The notes under the pieces were generated by a model that had not been told where the DNA came from, did not search any database, and was given only the letters and a program-made list of their open reading frames with translations. From Coleophoma eucalyptorum (taxonomy: Eukaryota; Ascomycota; Leotiomycetes; Helotiales; Dermateaceae): a stretch of 64,000 nt of DNA. The stretch spans positions 2,170,001 through 2,234,000 of the forward strand of contig JALRME010000002.1 of assembly GCA_026120035.1 (NCBI GenBank). Direction: 5' to 3'. The translations under genes and the position numbers were made by a program. Of this stretch, positions 1 through 12,000 are shown one piece after another (the first letter of the stretch is position 1; each line of letters starts with the position of its first letter).

Positions 1-496
1 ACTACTGGCGGGTTCGGCCTTGATCCTGGACATTGAAGGGGTTTCGATGTTTCGTCGTTTACCTGTGCTATTAAGTTTACTCCCAGTCCGGGGAGTATTG
101 GGCATCAGGCCATCTAGCCTAGCCAAATGTTAGCAGCTGTCTGGCAAAGATTTGATAAGCATCATACATTCCAAAAACATCTCCAGTGCTAGCCATGTTC
201 CTCGGGGTTGCACCACTTCTCTTGTTAGAATTGAGGACGTGAGCCTTGCTGCGATTTTCACGCTCGAGTCCCTCCTGTACATCTTCCTTCAAAGCCCTGG
301 CTGTGTCGATATTTAATTTCATGTCTTCGGACCCGATCTTGATGCTGTACGACTCCCACTTATAGAATAGTTCTTGTGCATCAATCGAGTGAAGGCGCAT
401 GATTGACTGTAATTCGGCCAGTACATCTTGTTCCAGCCCGGATCCAGCTGCGGGCGTAAATAACTCTTTGAGCTCTTCGACTGAATTATCTGCCAT
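1..496 (-). CDS. POL12: DNA polymerase alpha subunit B (Pol12), N-terminal part, truncated by window edge
   Basis: This is the regulatory B subunit of the DNA polymerase alpha-primase complex, which starts Okazaki-fragment synthesis in the nucleus. Only the first 149 codons lie in the window. Exon 1 runs 496 to 168, then a 49-nt intron (119-167, donor GTATGA, branch GCTAAC, acceptor TAG), and exon 2 runs from 118 off the left edge. Joining them replaces a spurious stop with a continuous frame reading GMLDGLMPNTPRTG. The segment LAELQSIMRLHSIDAQELFYKWES is the N-terminal helical domain typical of fungal Pol12, and NIETPSMSRIK is the conserved linker that follows. The ATG at 496 is the first in frame and fits the family start. 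The phosphoesterase-like and OB domains lie outside the window. Family recognition is from memory of conserved motifs, not from a search. Confidence 0.9.
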
Positions 497-787
497 AGTC
501 GAGTTTTGTTGTCACAACGTTGTGCTGTATATCCCCAAGAGATGCTGCTTGAAAATAACGTCCGAGGGAGACGCGTAGAAATCGCGAAATCCGCGTCGTC
601 GCGTTGATTGAATAAGGCTGAATAACAAGGCTGACAACATCGCTACTTTCTAATGACTATAAGCCCAGTCGTATTCTACTTACCTTGTCTCTCATCACCT
701 TGCACATTGTATGTTTATTGGAATCAATTACTGCGGCCTTCAGAGAAATAGAACGAAGTATAGATGCTCATGTGTAGATTATTGCCG
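497..787. other. Intergenic region between POL12 start and SDR 3' end
   Basis: This stretch of about 290 bases carries the POL12 promoter (minus strand) and the 3' flank of the dehydrogenase gene. I see no coding potential, RNA gene or repeat in it. Confidence 0.6.
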
Positions 788-1781
788 CTACAATCTACTA
801 CGCTCTTTTTGCATCGTAGTAATAATGGGAGCATAGTTCCTTTCAATGACTTCCTTCGGTACAGACGTCCCATCCTCCTTTGGAGCTTCAATATTCCATG
901 TTCCCAGAAGTCTTATTCCATTTGTAGATACTGAGACAGAGAGACCACCCAGAACCTTACCGTCAGTGATCGCGTCGGCCATGGCCCTTGCAACATCTTC
1001 CGCACTAATTGTGTTCTCCGTGGTGTAGCCAAATTGAGCCATTTTCTCTGGATAGTCTGTCCAAAGTGGAGTTCGTACAAGCCTAGTAAGTCAGTATCTA
1101 TATGATGAAGGCTCCGTGCTGAATAGAGACTTGACTCACCCAGGAGCTATGCCGACGACTTTGATACCTTCAAGACGCTCCAGCTCTGCCATTGACCTTA
1201 CGAACCCAATTACTGCATGTTTGGTTGCACAGTACAAAGGAGCGCTGAAGGTGCCTTGAAAACCAGCCAAGCTGGATACACACAAGATGACTCCTTTCTT
1301 ATTTTTTCCAAGTAAGGACCGGATGGCAATCCTCGATAACTTCATTGGATGAGTAACATTGATGTCGACTTGAGAGTACCCATCTTTCTCTGTATCATCC
1401 CAAAAGTTACTCCAAGACTGGTGAAAAGTTAGCGCACTCATAGGCTGAGATCATTGGTTGGGTAGTTAGGGTGTTTCTCACCGGCTCAAAAACACCAGCT
1501 CCTGCTACCCAAACATCTGGGACATCCTGAAATGCATCAAGAGAGAACTGAACAAGATTCTCAAGGTCTGAACGCTTCGTTACGTCACACTTTGCAAACA
1601 CAACAGATTTGGTGTTGGCCTCTTTCAAAAAGGCTTCGCCTTCCGCTGTCAGCTGGAGGTCAGCAATCACAACGCGTGCACCTTGTTCAATGGCGAGCTT
1701 CGCGAAAGACAGGTTGATTCCTGACCCGGCACCAGTAACTACGGCAATTTTGCCGTTGAGCGGGAAGTCACCAAGTGGCAT
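788..1781 (-). CDS. NAD(P)-binding short-chain dehydrogenase/reductase
   Basis: A classical short-chain dehydrogenase/reductase of 290 aa in three exons: 1781-1482, 1417-1140 and 1082-788. Introns of 64 nt (1418-1481, GTGAGA, branch GCTAAC) and 57 nt (1083-1139, GTGAGT) restore one frame. Visible features are the Rossmann glycine motif TGAGSGI (residues 16-22), an Asn in VDIN near residue 120, Ser in CVSSLAG near 148-149, and the catalytic pair Y162 and K166 in YCATK. The usual NNAG motif is altered to VAGAG. Overall shape resembles the 15-hydroxyprostaglandin dehydrogenase-like branch, but the substrate cannot be read from the sequence. There is no signal peptide, so it is probably cytosolic. 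It sits between POL12 and LAS1 with no metabolic partner genes beside it, so there is no context clue to its pathway. Confidence 0.88.
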
Positions 1782-2852
1782 GATGTTTTGCTGCTTATTT
1801 CTCTGATGATCCCACCACGTAGAAACTGATTCAACTACGAAATAATCACAGTTTAGCTTTTTTATATGTTCAGCTGAGTTACCTTTGTTGCGAGGAGGTT
1901 ATGAAGACAATTCGCTTACGGAAAAGTATAACCGTCGTGGTGCCTCAGCTCAGGATCGCAACGCCCGAATGCCCTGACAATGGGTCTGGTCCTTCGGGAT
2001 CCGTCGGCAAGCGGTAGTCAATAGCAGAATTTGGGGATTTTCTCGAATACCCAATTCTCTGAACTGGTTCTGCAAGCATAGACGTGGGGTCTGGGGAAGC
2101 CCGGGGAAATGGAGCGGGGAAGACTTAGTCTACTTCACGATTCAGTCTTTGTTTAATTAGGTAGTCCATTGATTCTTGGACTTCTCATTCCGCTGAAGAC
2201 GCTTCTTGTGGATATGCACACCGCTTGGAAGTCGAGTTCGACTACGTATGCACAGCTAAGTGCTGAATCAAAAGCTAGTCGCAGCAAATTTACTTAAATT
2301 TGTCTAGACCTCCGTGGAAAGGGTGTGCTCCTTTCACCTCACCGAAGATACTGCCTCTTTGAGGAAGGAGTCTTCTACTCGTGCTGATGCTTCTTTGGGA
2401 TCACCCCCCACCCCCCTTATGACCATCTACATTGTGAGATCTGGATGAAAACTGCCCTTTGTCCGACTATACTCCCTCCCAATAACCATGGTCGCATGCA
2501 TAAACGAAACCCGTGGAGCTCCTAGCATCCTAGCTGTGGTTGTTTTGCCTTTGATGTAAAATCTTCGAGAATTAATGAAACCTTGACGATGAATTAAGTT
2601 CCGCGTTGCCTGGGCCCTTATCTTTAGATGCTTTTAAGCAAGCACCTCTGTTACATGCATTGTGCTCAAATCTTCACGTCTAGCTAAGCACATTCAAGTT
2701 GTGAAGATCTCGATTCTCTGCAGGATGACATCAAGACCATAACTTGATACCATTTGATTCTGCTTCGTTCATTTATCAACTATTCGACGACAACTTCTGA
2801 CCATAATTCCTCCAAAGTAGCTGAGATAGACGCAAGGAAGTGTCGCGCGCCA
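1782..2852. other. Intergenic region, SDR promoter / LAS1 3' flank
   Basis: About 1.07 kb holding the promoter of the dehydrogenase (minus strand) and the LAS1 3' flank. It contains a short C-rich run near 2405-2418. I see no gene or RNA here. Confidence 0.5.
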
Positions 2853-4215
2853 TTAACTTCCACTTGGGGTCGAGAGTTCTTTACGAGTCACGACAGTCCC
2901 AAGTGGCGTCGCAACCCAAGGGCCTTCCCATCTCGACCATCCCTTCCCTTTGATGTCAACTCTTTCAATTCCCGTCTCTACCTTAACATCTGGACCATTC
3001 CCATCCACCATAAGCCCGGGTTTGAAACCCTTATCCTGGTCTGAACTCTGGTTTGCATCCATAGCTGAATCGGTCATCTGTGCCATCTCGGCTCCGATAC
3101 CCTCCAAGCTTTGCTCCGTGGCACCAGGCACATCCACAAAACTACCAATGTACGCAGATGACAAACTCTCATCCTTATCCAAGAACGTCTTAGACAGTTG
3201 CAACGTTTCCAGAAACGTGGAAATGTCATGTGTCCCACCCTCAAGCTCGAGTAAATTCTCAACCACCTCATCCTCGTCCCATCTAGCCAATTTCTCTGCA
3301 AGCTCTCTCCGCCATCTCGGATCCGATTCATCAAGGTACATCTGTAGACACGTCTTACACGTCTCTTCAACTCTTGCATCCCCAGGATTTGCATTAGGTT
3401 CTGGTATTAGCTGCGACCAGTAGTAGTTCCAAATCCAGTGGAGTGCTTTTTGTGCAGCGATGCGCAATTTGGGTAGGGAAGGTAACTCCTCATGTGTTGC
3501 TTGATGACGCAGCTCTACGTAGGTTGCTGGAAGGCCGATGGTTTTGGCAATTGAGTACATGCTCAGCTTTCGCCGCTTGTCTTGGTAGCTGTCTAGAAGT
3601 CCAGTTACGAACCTGTGGGTTCGTTAGGATGTGGTTTTAAGGAGGATGGCCGAAGGAAGATGCGATGCATGAGATGATATGTTCTTGGAACTATGTCTTA
3701 TACGATGGCTATAATGATTCTATCTGACTACTGGCAACACTTGATACCAACATGGAAATGCCACCCACAACACAATAGCAGAAACCAAGCTCACAGTCAG
3801 ACTATACCAGAGCTTTTTCGCTCCGCCATCTGTACCATCGGCCATCTTAGATAAAATATATTGAAATCAATCGAAACACCCCGCAACAAAGGCAGCAAAC
3901 CAAACAAGAACAAATAACAAACAATAGACGTAATACTCACCTACAAAAAGCCGCCGAATAAGCCGCCCTCACACAATAGGCGGAATTACCAGGATTATCA
4001 TTCAAGACAGCCGAGGTGAGGATGGCCGTAGATTCGACGAGGTGCGGACAATTGCCTCGTTGCATCCAGACCGAAATCCGCGCAACAGCATGACGGCGAT
4101 CCTTGCTACTATTTGGTGACGTCTCTTTCGATGTCCCCGCCTGAGGATATAATTGCTGTCGAACTTTGAGGAGCTCGTTTCGGTCGCGCCAAGGTGTTAT
4201 GACATATTGGACCAT
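2853..4215 (-). CDS. LAS1: Las1 pre-rRNA (ITS2) processing endoribonuclease
   Basis: Las1 is the HEPN endonuclease that, with Grc3, cuts ITS2 during 60S subunit maturation in the nucleus. The model has exon 1 at 4215-3941 and exon 2 at 3612-2853, giving 344 aa, with a 328-nt intron (3613-3940, donor GTGAGT, branch CTAACG, acceptor ACAG). The splice joins FCR to [10 protein letters not shown], as expected for the family. The HEPN catalytic motif RHxxTH is intact at R127, H128 and H132 ([13 protein letters not shown]). The N-terminus starts with [14 protein letters not shown], typical of Las1. The C-terminal end ([17 protein letters not shown]) matches the usual fungal Las1 tail, so the gene looks complete although shorter than yeast Las1. 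The intron is long for this genome and contains a separate small ORF, listed on its own. Confidence 0.92.
3720..3845 (-). CDS. Candidate 41-aa single-pass membrane microprotein ORF nested in LAS1 intron
   Basis: An ATG-to-TAG reading frame of 42 codons lies wholly inside the 328-nt LAS1 intron on the same strand. It reads [20 protein letters not shown] followed by a strongly hydrophobic stretch (roughly residues 14-35, rich in V, A, L, I and W) and ends in PVVR. The ATG is followed by G (ATGGCC), a favourable context. The predicted product would be a small tail-type membrane protein with a short acidic then basic head. I do not recognise the family. It is too short to be sure it is coding: it could be chance, or it could be an independent transcript or a retained-intron product. 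Confidence 0.3.
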   Translation of the reverse strand: MADGTDGGAKKLWYSLTVSLVSAIVLWVAFPCWYQVLPVVR

Positions 4216-4898
4216 GGCTCTGTTGAATCCTATTCTTAGGGGTAAGATGAATTTGTCATGTAAATGTATACAATGACTTTCTAAGCTGGGAATCGTTGGG
4301 AGTCAGTAGATTGGTTGTCGTTAATCAGACCTTGGTTATATTTTGGAAATTGGTAGGCAGCGTGACTGCTGTCTGAGTCTTGATGTTTCGATACTCAATT
4401 TTGTTCTCTGCCAAGCTTTTATTTAAGGTTAGCGCTACTGCACAATACCCTACTTAAATACAACCTCACGTGTCTCCGGCCAAGGGCTGCTTAGCGAGAA
4501 TTTCGAGTTCGTATTTTCTTAGCTTCTATTGCCGTTATTGTTTATCTACCTTACAACCTTACAACCGTATGTGCCAAGGATTTTGGTATTTACCTCCTAT
4601 AGAAGCCTAAATTTGAAGCAGTTAATAAGTAGACCTTTTTTTGCAGTCAAATAGATGTATAAGTCATAGAAGAAATATTTCTCTTTTGATTGAAGCTATA
4701 TACTTTACACTCCTGAGTGTTTCTCGATGCCTTGAGGCAGATTCCTATTTAATAAAAAAAACGCCGATTCCATTGGTTTTCCTTCCCATACCAATACCCA
4801 TTCCCATTCCTGATATTTCCCAAATGCTTGCTATGCTAGCATATAACGCTCCTGACCCAATGCAATGAATAATGTAAAATCAGGCGACAGACATCTAT
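4216..4898. other. Intergenic region with (CCCATT)-like microsatellite
   Basis: LAS1 promoter side of about 680 bases. At about 4784-4812 there is a degenerate CCCATT/CCAATA hexanucleotide run, which in one frame reads as a Pro-Ile repeat and creates a spurious plus-strand ORF. There is no supportable gene. Confidence 0.5.
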
Positions 4899-6071
4899 CT
4901 ATAACCAACTGGTACGATCACAACTCTGGGTATATATTGATTGTCTGGGAAGTATCTCGAGCGAGGCCTGTACGGCAGGAATATCATCTGCTTCGTTCTT
5001 CTGCGACTCAACAGCATCCTCATCAGCCTCTCCTTCTCCATCCTCATCTTCTGCCTCGCCATCGTCGCTGGCGGGAGGGTCCCAGGCATCCTCAAGCTTT
5101 AAACCCTTTCCTGTCGGCTCGCTTCTTCGATAATTTGAACCCAGGAGTTGAGACATCATTAATGCTCGATAATTGTCGAACTGCGGATCCGCTGCAGGAG
5201 ACTTGGCAACGTCTGGGCTGTCATAGAGTCCCATGCCAATGAGCTCTTCGCCATCTCCTTCCGAGTCAGACAAAGCGTGATATGGTATCGACTCTTCGCT
5301 GGGAAATAAAGGATCAGGGTGTTGAATAGGCAAGAAGTTTTCAGGTGTGGGTGGTGCTGTTGAGCTCTCAAAGCCATTGGTGGCGAAGTTGCTCCAATCA
5401 AAATGTGAATACATGGAGTTGTCCATATCTAAAGTACCAGTATAGTTCTGGGGTTGAGGTACTGCTTGCGTGGTCTGATAGCAGTCGTTGTGTTGCAGAG
5501 GATAAAAAGTGGTGGAAGATTGGGGATAAACGAATTGTTGTTGCTCGCAGCCAGTGAAGGGTATAGAGAGCGGGGAAAAGTTGGACGACGGTGATGTGTA
5601 TCCGGAGTATACTGCTGGAGTTGGAGGCAGATCGTAAACGGAGAAGCCGTTCCTCGTGTCGTATTTCTCTATTGGGGAAACTGACTGCTGCGTCTGTGGA
5701 ACTCCCATGGATGGGTGCCAGCTTACCGGGCGGTTCGTCGTTCTGGATATTTGTCTCCCGTCCATCGACGATACCATAGTTCCAGCTATGTACTGGTCCC
5801 CCATCATGACTCTGCGGTGATATGGCGAATCGGTGTTGACTGTCCTCCTCCTGCCCAAGCCTATTGAACCCCTAGGGCTGTTACTGGCGCTGTTTGGCTT
5901 CACTACACGCATCGCACCGTTCGTTCTTTGTGATGTCGATCCTCGAGAGTATCTTCGGGTCAAGTTCGACGAAGCCATCTGCCTCGATACATCGTCCAGC
6001 AAGGTCTCAACTGTTGCATATCCCATTGGGTTCACCCTGTACATTGTAGCTCCGTACCCCGAGTCCATCAT
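4899..6071 (-). CDS. Uncharacterised 390-aa Ser/Pro/Gln-rich protein with acidic C-terminus
   Basis: A single-exon ORF of 390 codons starting MMDSGYGATMYRVNP. I do not recognise a named domain. The N-terminal third (about residues 17-95) is basic and Ser/Arg-rich, with a short helical segment (VETLLDDVSRQMASS), a polar stretch including TRRYSRGSTSQRT and GLGRRRTVNTDSPYHRR, and a PVSWHPSMG motif near 117-125. The middle is low-complexity Ser/Pro/Tyr/Gln. The C-terminal part has the phrase FDNYRALMMSQLLGSNYRRSEPTGKG followed by a strongly acidic run (about residues 335-362) rich in D and E. The composition suggests a disordered nuclear or regulatory protein. It is the last gene before a 10-kb gene-free interval that includes its promoter, an arrangement often seen for developmental regulators; that role is inference only. 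A few bases upstream could hold another start, but MM at 6071 is the first in frame. Confidence 0.7.
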   Translation of the reverse strand: MMDSGYGATMYRVNPMGYATVETLLDDVSRQMASSNLTRRYSRGSTSQRTNGAMRVVKPNSASNSPRGSIGLGRRRTVNTDSPYHRRVMMGDQYIAGTMVSSMDGRQISRTTNRPVSWHPSMGVPQTQQSVSPIEKYDTRNGFSVYDLPPTPAVYSGYTSPSSNFSPLSIPFTGCEQQQFVYPQSSTTFYPLQHNDCYQTTQAVPQPQNYTGTLDMDNSMYSHFDWSNFATNGFESSTAPPTPENFLPIQHPDPLFPSEESIPYHALSDSEGDGEELIGMGLYDSPDVAKSPAADPQFDNYRALMMSQLLGSNYRRSEPTGKGLKLEDAWDPPASDDGEAEDEDGEGEADEDAVESQKNEADDIPAVQASLEILPRQSIYTQSCDRTSWL

Positions 6072-9000
6072 GGTGCCACCTTGAGCCAGTGTTTGGCCTT
6101 GTCTTTACGTATTGCTCCAATGTGTTGTAGATCGAAGATATAGCCGCGGCTCAAGTCTAGATGGTGAAAGTATATAGAACGTTGTTGAACAGGCCAGTAG
6201 AGAAAAGTGTGCTTTCCCAAGAGCGAGAACCTGGCAGCTTAAGAAATACGAAGGAAGGAGACGAGATTCAATCTTTGAGATTGTTTTAGTGAATCGAGGA
6301 GAGTAGTTCATTAATCTTACAGAAAGGGATCCTCTCGACTAGAGAGCGGCAAGTACAAATATGGAGGCTGCCCACCATGGATGTACAGTAAGTTAAAGTT
6401 CGGTATGTTGTCTGTGTCATCTGGCTGATGGACGGTGGAGCAACGAGGCCAGCAGGGATACCATCTCAAGATTTGTCGGGTCTGAGCTTCTTCTGGGGAT
6501 TGCATGGCTCGAACAGGGCTTGACTTAGCGGTCGAAGTAAAAATGTGTCCGCGCCCCTGGCCTGCAACAAGCGGATAATAAATTCATGGGCCAAGCCAAG
6601 CGTGTGTGTCGAGGTCCTCCTGTGGTCATGTTGTCTCTGGACTAGGTTGTGTGTTGCATCCCGCAGGTGGATGAGGTACTGTAGACTGTACGTTTCCGTG
6701 CGGTGCTGCATGTACTAAGCGGGCGGTGGCAGACTGGCAGTCAGTCATGCTGGGAATAGGATGATGCTGATGCTGATGGCACGGAGGGGCCTTCTCTTCG
6801 CGCTCCTGTGTGTCTGAGCCGTCAGGTAACGACGTAGTGAACCTATCGTATCGGACAAGGTAACAATGTCATATGTGCGGTGCGGTGCTGTGCCCTCTTC
6901 TGCATGCTATCCAGGCAAGGCAGGCGAGCAAGCTCCTCTTTTGGGACCGACGGTCGCCAATTTACGTGCATTACTTGCCAGATATGTGTGCTTGGAGCTT
7001 GGTGTCAGACAAGTTTAGTGACATATGATTGCGTGTTAGGGAGGCTTAAGGGCGGTAGGGTGGTGGATTTTGGTTGCGAGGGAGTGGGATTGGAAGAAGG
7101 GGAGGGGAGGAAGCGGTCAGCCAGACAAGGTTCCAACTTGTTTGGTCTCCCCGGTTGTGACTTGACCTGCCTTAACGACGTCCATTATTTTGATTGCCTG
7201 CTTTGCCCGCTGCGTATGTGCCTGTGCTTGCTCGACCTGAGCCTTGGAGTCTTGCCTTTGCTAGGCTGTAGCATTCGCCCATTATTGGAGACCCGACCCA
7301 ATCGACTGACCGACCAGACCAGACCGTACCAGGTGCGAATGCGACGGGGGAGGGTGTGGTGCTATCCACCCACGCCCAGGGCGACACCGCCTGTCCAATA
7401 GAAAAAATGCAGGCGTTCTTCAAACATGGACTGGTCCCAACTTCGACCCCCCCGACAACATGCCAATCCCACAGCGTCTGTGCCCAGAATCACTTACATT
7501 CGTACAGTCCTTGCCGGTGGGACCTGATTTGCTACGTGCACTCGATGCGCCCCTAGCTCCACTATCTTCCTGCTCTGGTCCATCCCGCCGCCATCCTCGT
7601 TGCTCCTCTCGCACGTCCACGAATTTCCCGGCCACATTCCATTCCACCTTCTCGCACCCCTCCACTCCACCAGCGCCGCGCAGCACACCACAGCACCGGA
7701 CAGGGGCGGCAATTTGCTAATTTCACTTCCAGAAACAGGCAAGCCCATAGATCGCCAAAAGAAGGATTCCCGCATGCTCTTCGCTTCGATGTGACCGAAC
7801 TGATGTCAAGACCAGGAGCCCAGGGTCTAGCGCCTAGCGTCTCTGCGCATACTTTACGGTACGGAGTTCTGCTGAGGCCTGGGCACAACTTGAGTTTTGA
7901 CTTTGCTCTTGTCCTGCCTAGTCGCCAACTGGACATCGTACTCTTTGTGGGCACCGACGGCGTACTCTGGAACGGCCATGTTCGTTCAGGCTCATTTACC
8001 TACTCAAACCACGACTCGTAGACCACTGTCCAGATTCCTGGACAACGCATATCACGGCTACAAAGGGTGTCGCTGGACGGCTGAGCGACGCCTTTGATTG
8101 CTTCTGCCACGCATGTGGAGCGGAGTGCAGGGGATTATCATTTAGAGTACACTTATGGGGCGCTGGTTGTACCGAGGAGCATCTTGACTGGGGCTGTGGT
8201 TAATACTTTTGATATTGCACCAGCCTTGCTGTTTTCCACCACCCACGAGTTCAAGGTGCTCAAACCGATGTGCAAGACATGCCTCCTGGACGGTTGAAAG
8301 GATTCTCTAGTCACAAATGGACCTTGCCACCTGCTGCTAGGGATCAGAGCTCGGAAGCATATCATGGTTTACGGGTTCTTTTGCTCAGATCCTGAACTCC
8401 GTGGTGGCCATGGCCTGTATCGAGTGAGTGTCACTCGCATGAGACCATGAGAAAGCGCCAATTTCGTGCGCCAAAGAGGATATTGTATGTCTGCGACTTA
8501 TTATTCAACCCAAAGCATGAAGTCGCATCACCATAGGAGAAACAAGATCAAGTATCCATGCACTTTACTGAGCCGGACTTTGCGCTGCACAGTCTACAGC
8601 AGTGCAGCAATATGTAAGGCTTGCATACATACAACAGGAAGATCGCGCACCGTAAGCGGGCCATGGCGAGCCGATTGCAGATGAAAACGTTTTGGACCCT
8701 GGTTCTATAACTTCAGGCCTTCTGTTTGGCTCGTTTGGGTGCTGAAGGCCGAAAAGCTTTCTCTCTAAACCTCATGGATCAACTCTATCCTTGCGAGCTG
8801 TTCTCACGCCCCTTTCCCGTAGTTTAGGTCGCTTTGACGAGGGCCCCATGATCCCGTCATACCGTCTGCGCACATCTTTCCCAGCATGTTGTGTGAACTC
8901 CGCTCCCCGTACCACTACAGTACGAGGACGGGCCTTGGTCATACCTGAGCCTGACAAGGCATGGCGGTGACGACAACCACAGACCTTGGACCTGGATTTT

Positions 9001-12000
9001 CCTGATTTACACGAAGTGGTACTAGTCATTCCGACCGAGGCTGCGACATTCTTGCAAATATCGGCATCACTCAAAATCGAATAACACGAGGTTCAAGGAT
9101 CTTGCCGCTCTGGCACCCTTCCAGAACCATACGTCGCAGATTAAGTCCGAAGGATATATTGTCTATTCAGACTCAGAAACCAAACAGATGCATGCATTCT
9201 TAGACAGTGGTCGCGGTTCTCTCGGAATACTCGAGATGGCTCACAACATTACAGTACAGTAGCTCATTCCGAACTTAGAGTCTATGAAGTCAAATGCTTT
9301 TATTAACCCCCCCCCGGCGAGCTAGAGGCTTCGTATGCCTTGTCAGTTGCTGATTACAATACGTAGGTATGATACATACCTTGGACCCAAGTGACGATCT
9401 TATCTGTCAGCCATCCTCGCGAGGTTTACTGTATGGTATTTTAGGTTCTCAGGTTCTAGAGGAGCATGAATAAGAGCTTGGGCCGGTCCCGTACTATTCT
9501 TGTCGCCTAAGCAATTTTCTGAGAGAGGTGGTACATGATTTGCCCTACCGAAGTGACGCGCAACCGCTTTGATCCGTCGCCATCCGCTACAACTATGGTG
9601 AATAATAGTCATAAATCCTTGGTGCATTTATGATAGGAATCTTGAAAAGAAGGGGTGGACAAATCATCGGCTACACAAGCTACCGATCCACCATACCCAT
9701 GATGATTAAAGGAATCACAAATCCGGAGCATCATGCATTCGATTCAGCACTGGTCGAAACTGAAGAAAACTTAACCCACAAGTATCAAAATCAGCATACC
9801 TCCGTGCGGCAGTTGCCCTAAGATCTTGGTGATCAATTTTTTGTTGCTGCATAACAACCAAAGCAAACTCAACTCCCGAGTTGCTATTTGCACCAATTTA
9901 AGCGTAGCTTGAGTTGGAGCCATAGCCACAATGTGACACCGTACAAGTCTGGTGTTGTACTGAACGGTAAGTACAGGTTGCTGGGGCTGAACCTGACCCC
10001 TGCACCGGATTTATTCGTTGATGGCGAAATTTCTTTTTGAACAAGCGTGCAGGTTTGCATTAGCCTGCAGAGCGACAAGGAATCTGTGTGGGGTGGGTTG
10101 AAAAGTGAGGGACGTGGTAAGAATCCTTGTACGTTTTGACAAGGGCTATTGTCCTCGGGAAACACTTCTATCGGACTCTCATCTGAATCTAACGGCTTCA
10201 AGCAGCAGTGCATCCATGTATGTCGGATCTGACAGGGCTGGAGGCCGGGCTCCGGACTCTCCTTGTCAATCATTTTCAGGTAAGGTAACTAAGAATTAGA
10301 GCACAGGGAATATTCCACGTTGCATCTGTGAAGGCTGTCTGATCAAATCTGTATCATACGCCGGAACCGTATTTTATCAAGAATCCTTTTGCGAGGGATT
10401 TGGTCGATGCTGAATCCAACACTCGAGCATTTGCAAAATCATTCTTCTCAAGGCCAGATCCTCAGGCTAACGAAACAGGTTACTGAAATGGCAAGCCAAG
10501 TGAACGAGACTGCTGGTTAGACTGTTTTTGCTTTCTCCTGAGAATGGTGCTATACCTATTTACTAGTGTTGAGTTCAGAGCTTAGGCTCGATCATCTTCT
10601 GACCTCACACTCTGTCAAGCCATGCATAGCCACAAGTCCACAACTGCAGCGGTCAGCTAGCAAGCGACCAAGAATGTCGGAACAGAATTTGGTAGGCGGC
10701 GGAGATGGCAGCACTAATGCGGTACCGCCGCAAGGATCTCTGGGAGTGCTGTCACTTTTGTGCCTGGTCTGGTCTTGAATGAAATATCGAGCGTGCACCA
10801 TACCAAGAAGTTAAACAGAGCGATATAATTGGCTTACCACCAGAAGGGCAATGAACACAGCTCCAAACACATGGCTGCTTAACTCTTGTGGCGCTGTGTA
10901 GCGCAGTAGTGCATCACATACTCCGCGCTCTGATGAAATATGATGATGAGGTGCTCTATTTTCTGAAACCCTTTACTTCAGCCGAACTTGGATCATTTCG
11001 CGCAGCCATCAAGGACCCTGAGGAGCCGACGGCCATAAAGGGTTGAGAAAAGCGAACATAACCTTGCATTACTATATACACACTCCTTGGTTCCATAACT
11101 GAGCGCGACGCCGGTGCAACAATTCCAAGCAGTCAGCCCACCAGGCACGCACGAGATTCATCCAAAGTATTAGATCCAACAAAAGGAGATCCCAAGACGC
11201 GTTTCCGACTTCGCTTGCCTTACGAAACGACTATTTACATTCCTCCAACGGTTTACTGTGTCTCCGTTTGCATTTGCACGCTTTTAGGTCTTTGATCTGA
11301 CTCAAAGCAAAGTGTGAGACAGTGGCGATTTTGCCTGTTCTAATGGAGTAAATATGTACACGATAACCAATGCCAATGTCCAACCAGCCGCCTACAGTAA
11401 AGGCTGCATGTCCCCATGACACCTCGAATACTTCATATTCATGCGGTTTCGAGATTTTGTTCTTTGGCACTCCTCCAATAGCACCCCTGTATACTCTGCA
11501 ATACAGTATACCGTCACAATACTACATCGCGCACGGGAGTAAGGTAGAAGAACACCTCTCATAGAACCCCCTTCCGGTCTATTCAAGTATCGTGGATGCA
11601 TTGTCATACCTTACGACGAGTAAGGGAAGGAATGTGAATGATGGAAGTCACGTTGGCCCTGGCATTCGCTCCGCTCTTATGCTATTGAGCGCGACTCTTA
11701 ACACCAACTAGCAACTCAGCAGATCAACCGCTTAACTCATTTTTGATTGTGCCAGAGTAGGAAGGAACTTTATGCAGAAAACTATCGCCACGGATCAACC
11801 AAGGTAACGCTTGCGTTTCTGCGTATCTACTTTGATCAAGCGACAGGAGTATGCAAATGGTCAAATTGCGGACAACCGAATCCTAGTCAAGGCCTGGTCA
11901 AGTCAGATGGATTCGGGCTCCAATATCCAACCGTACCACGCCTGAGATACGTCACATCTACTGGTACACCATATACTGAAGAGAAACGTATTGCTTTTTG

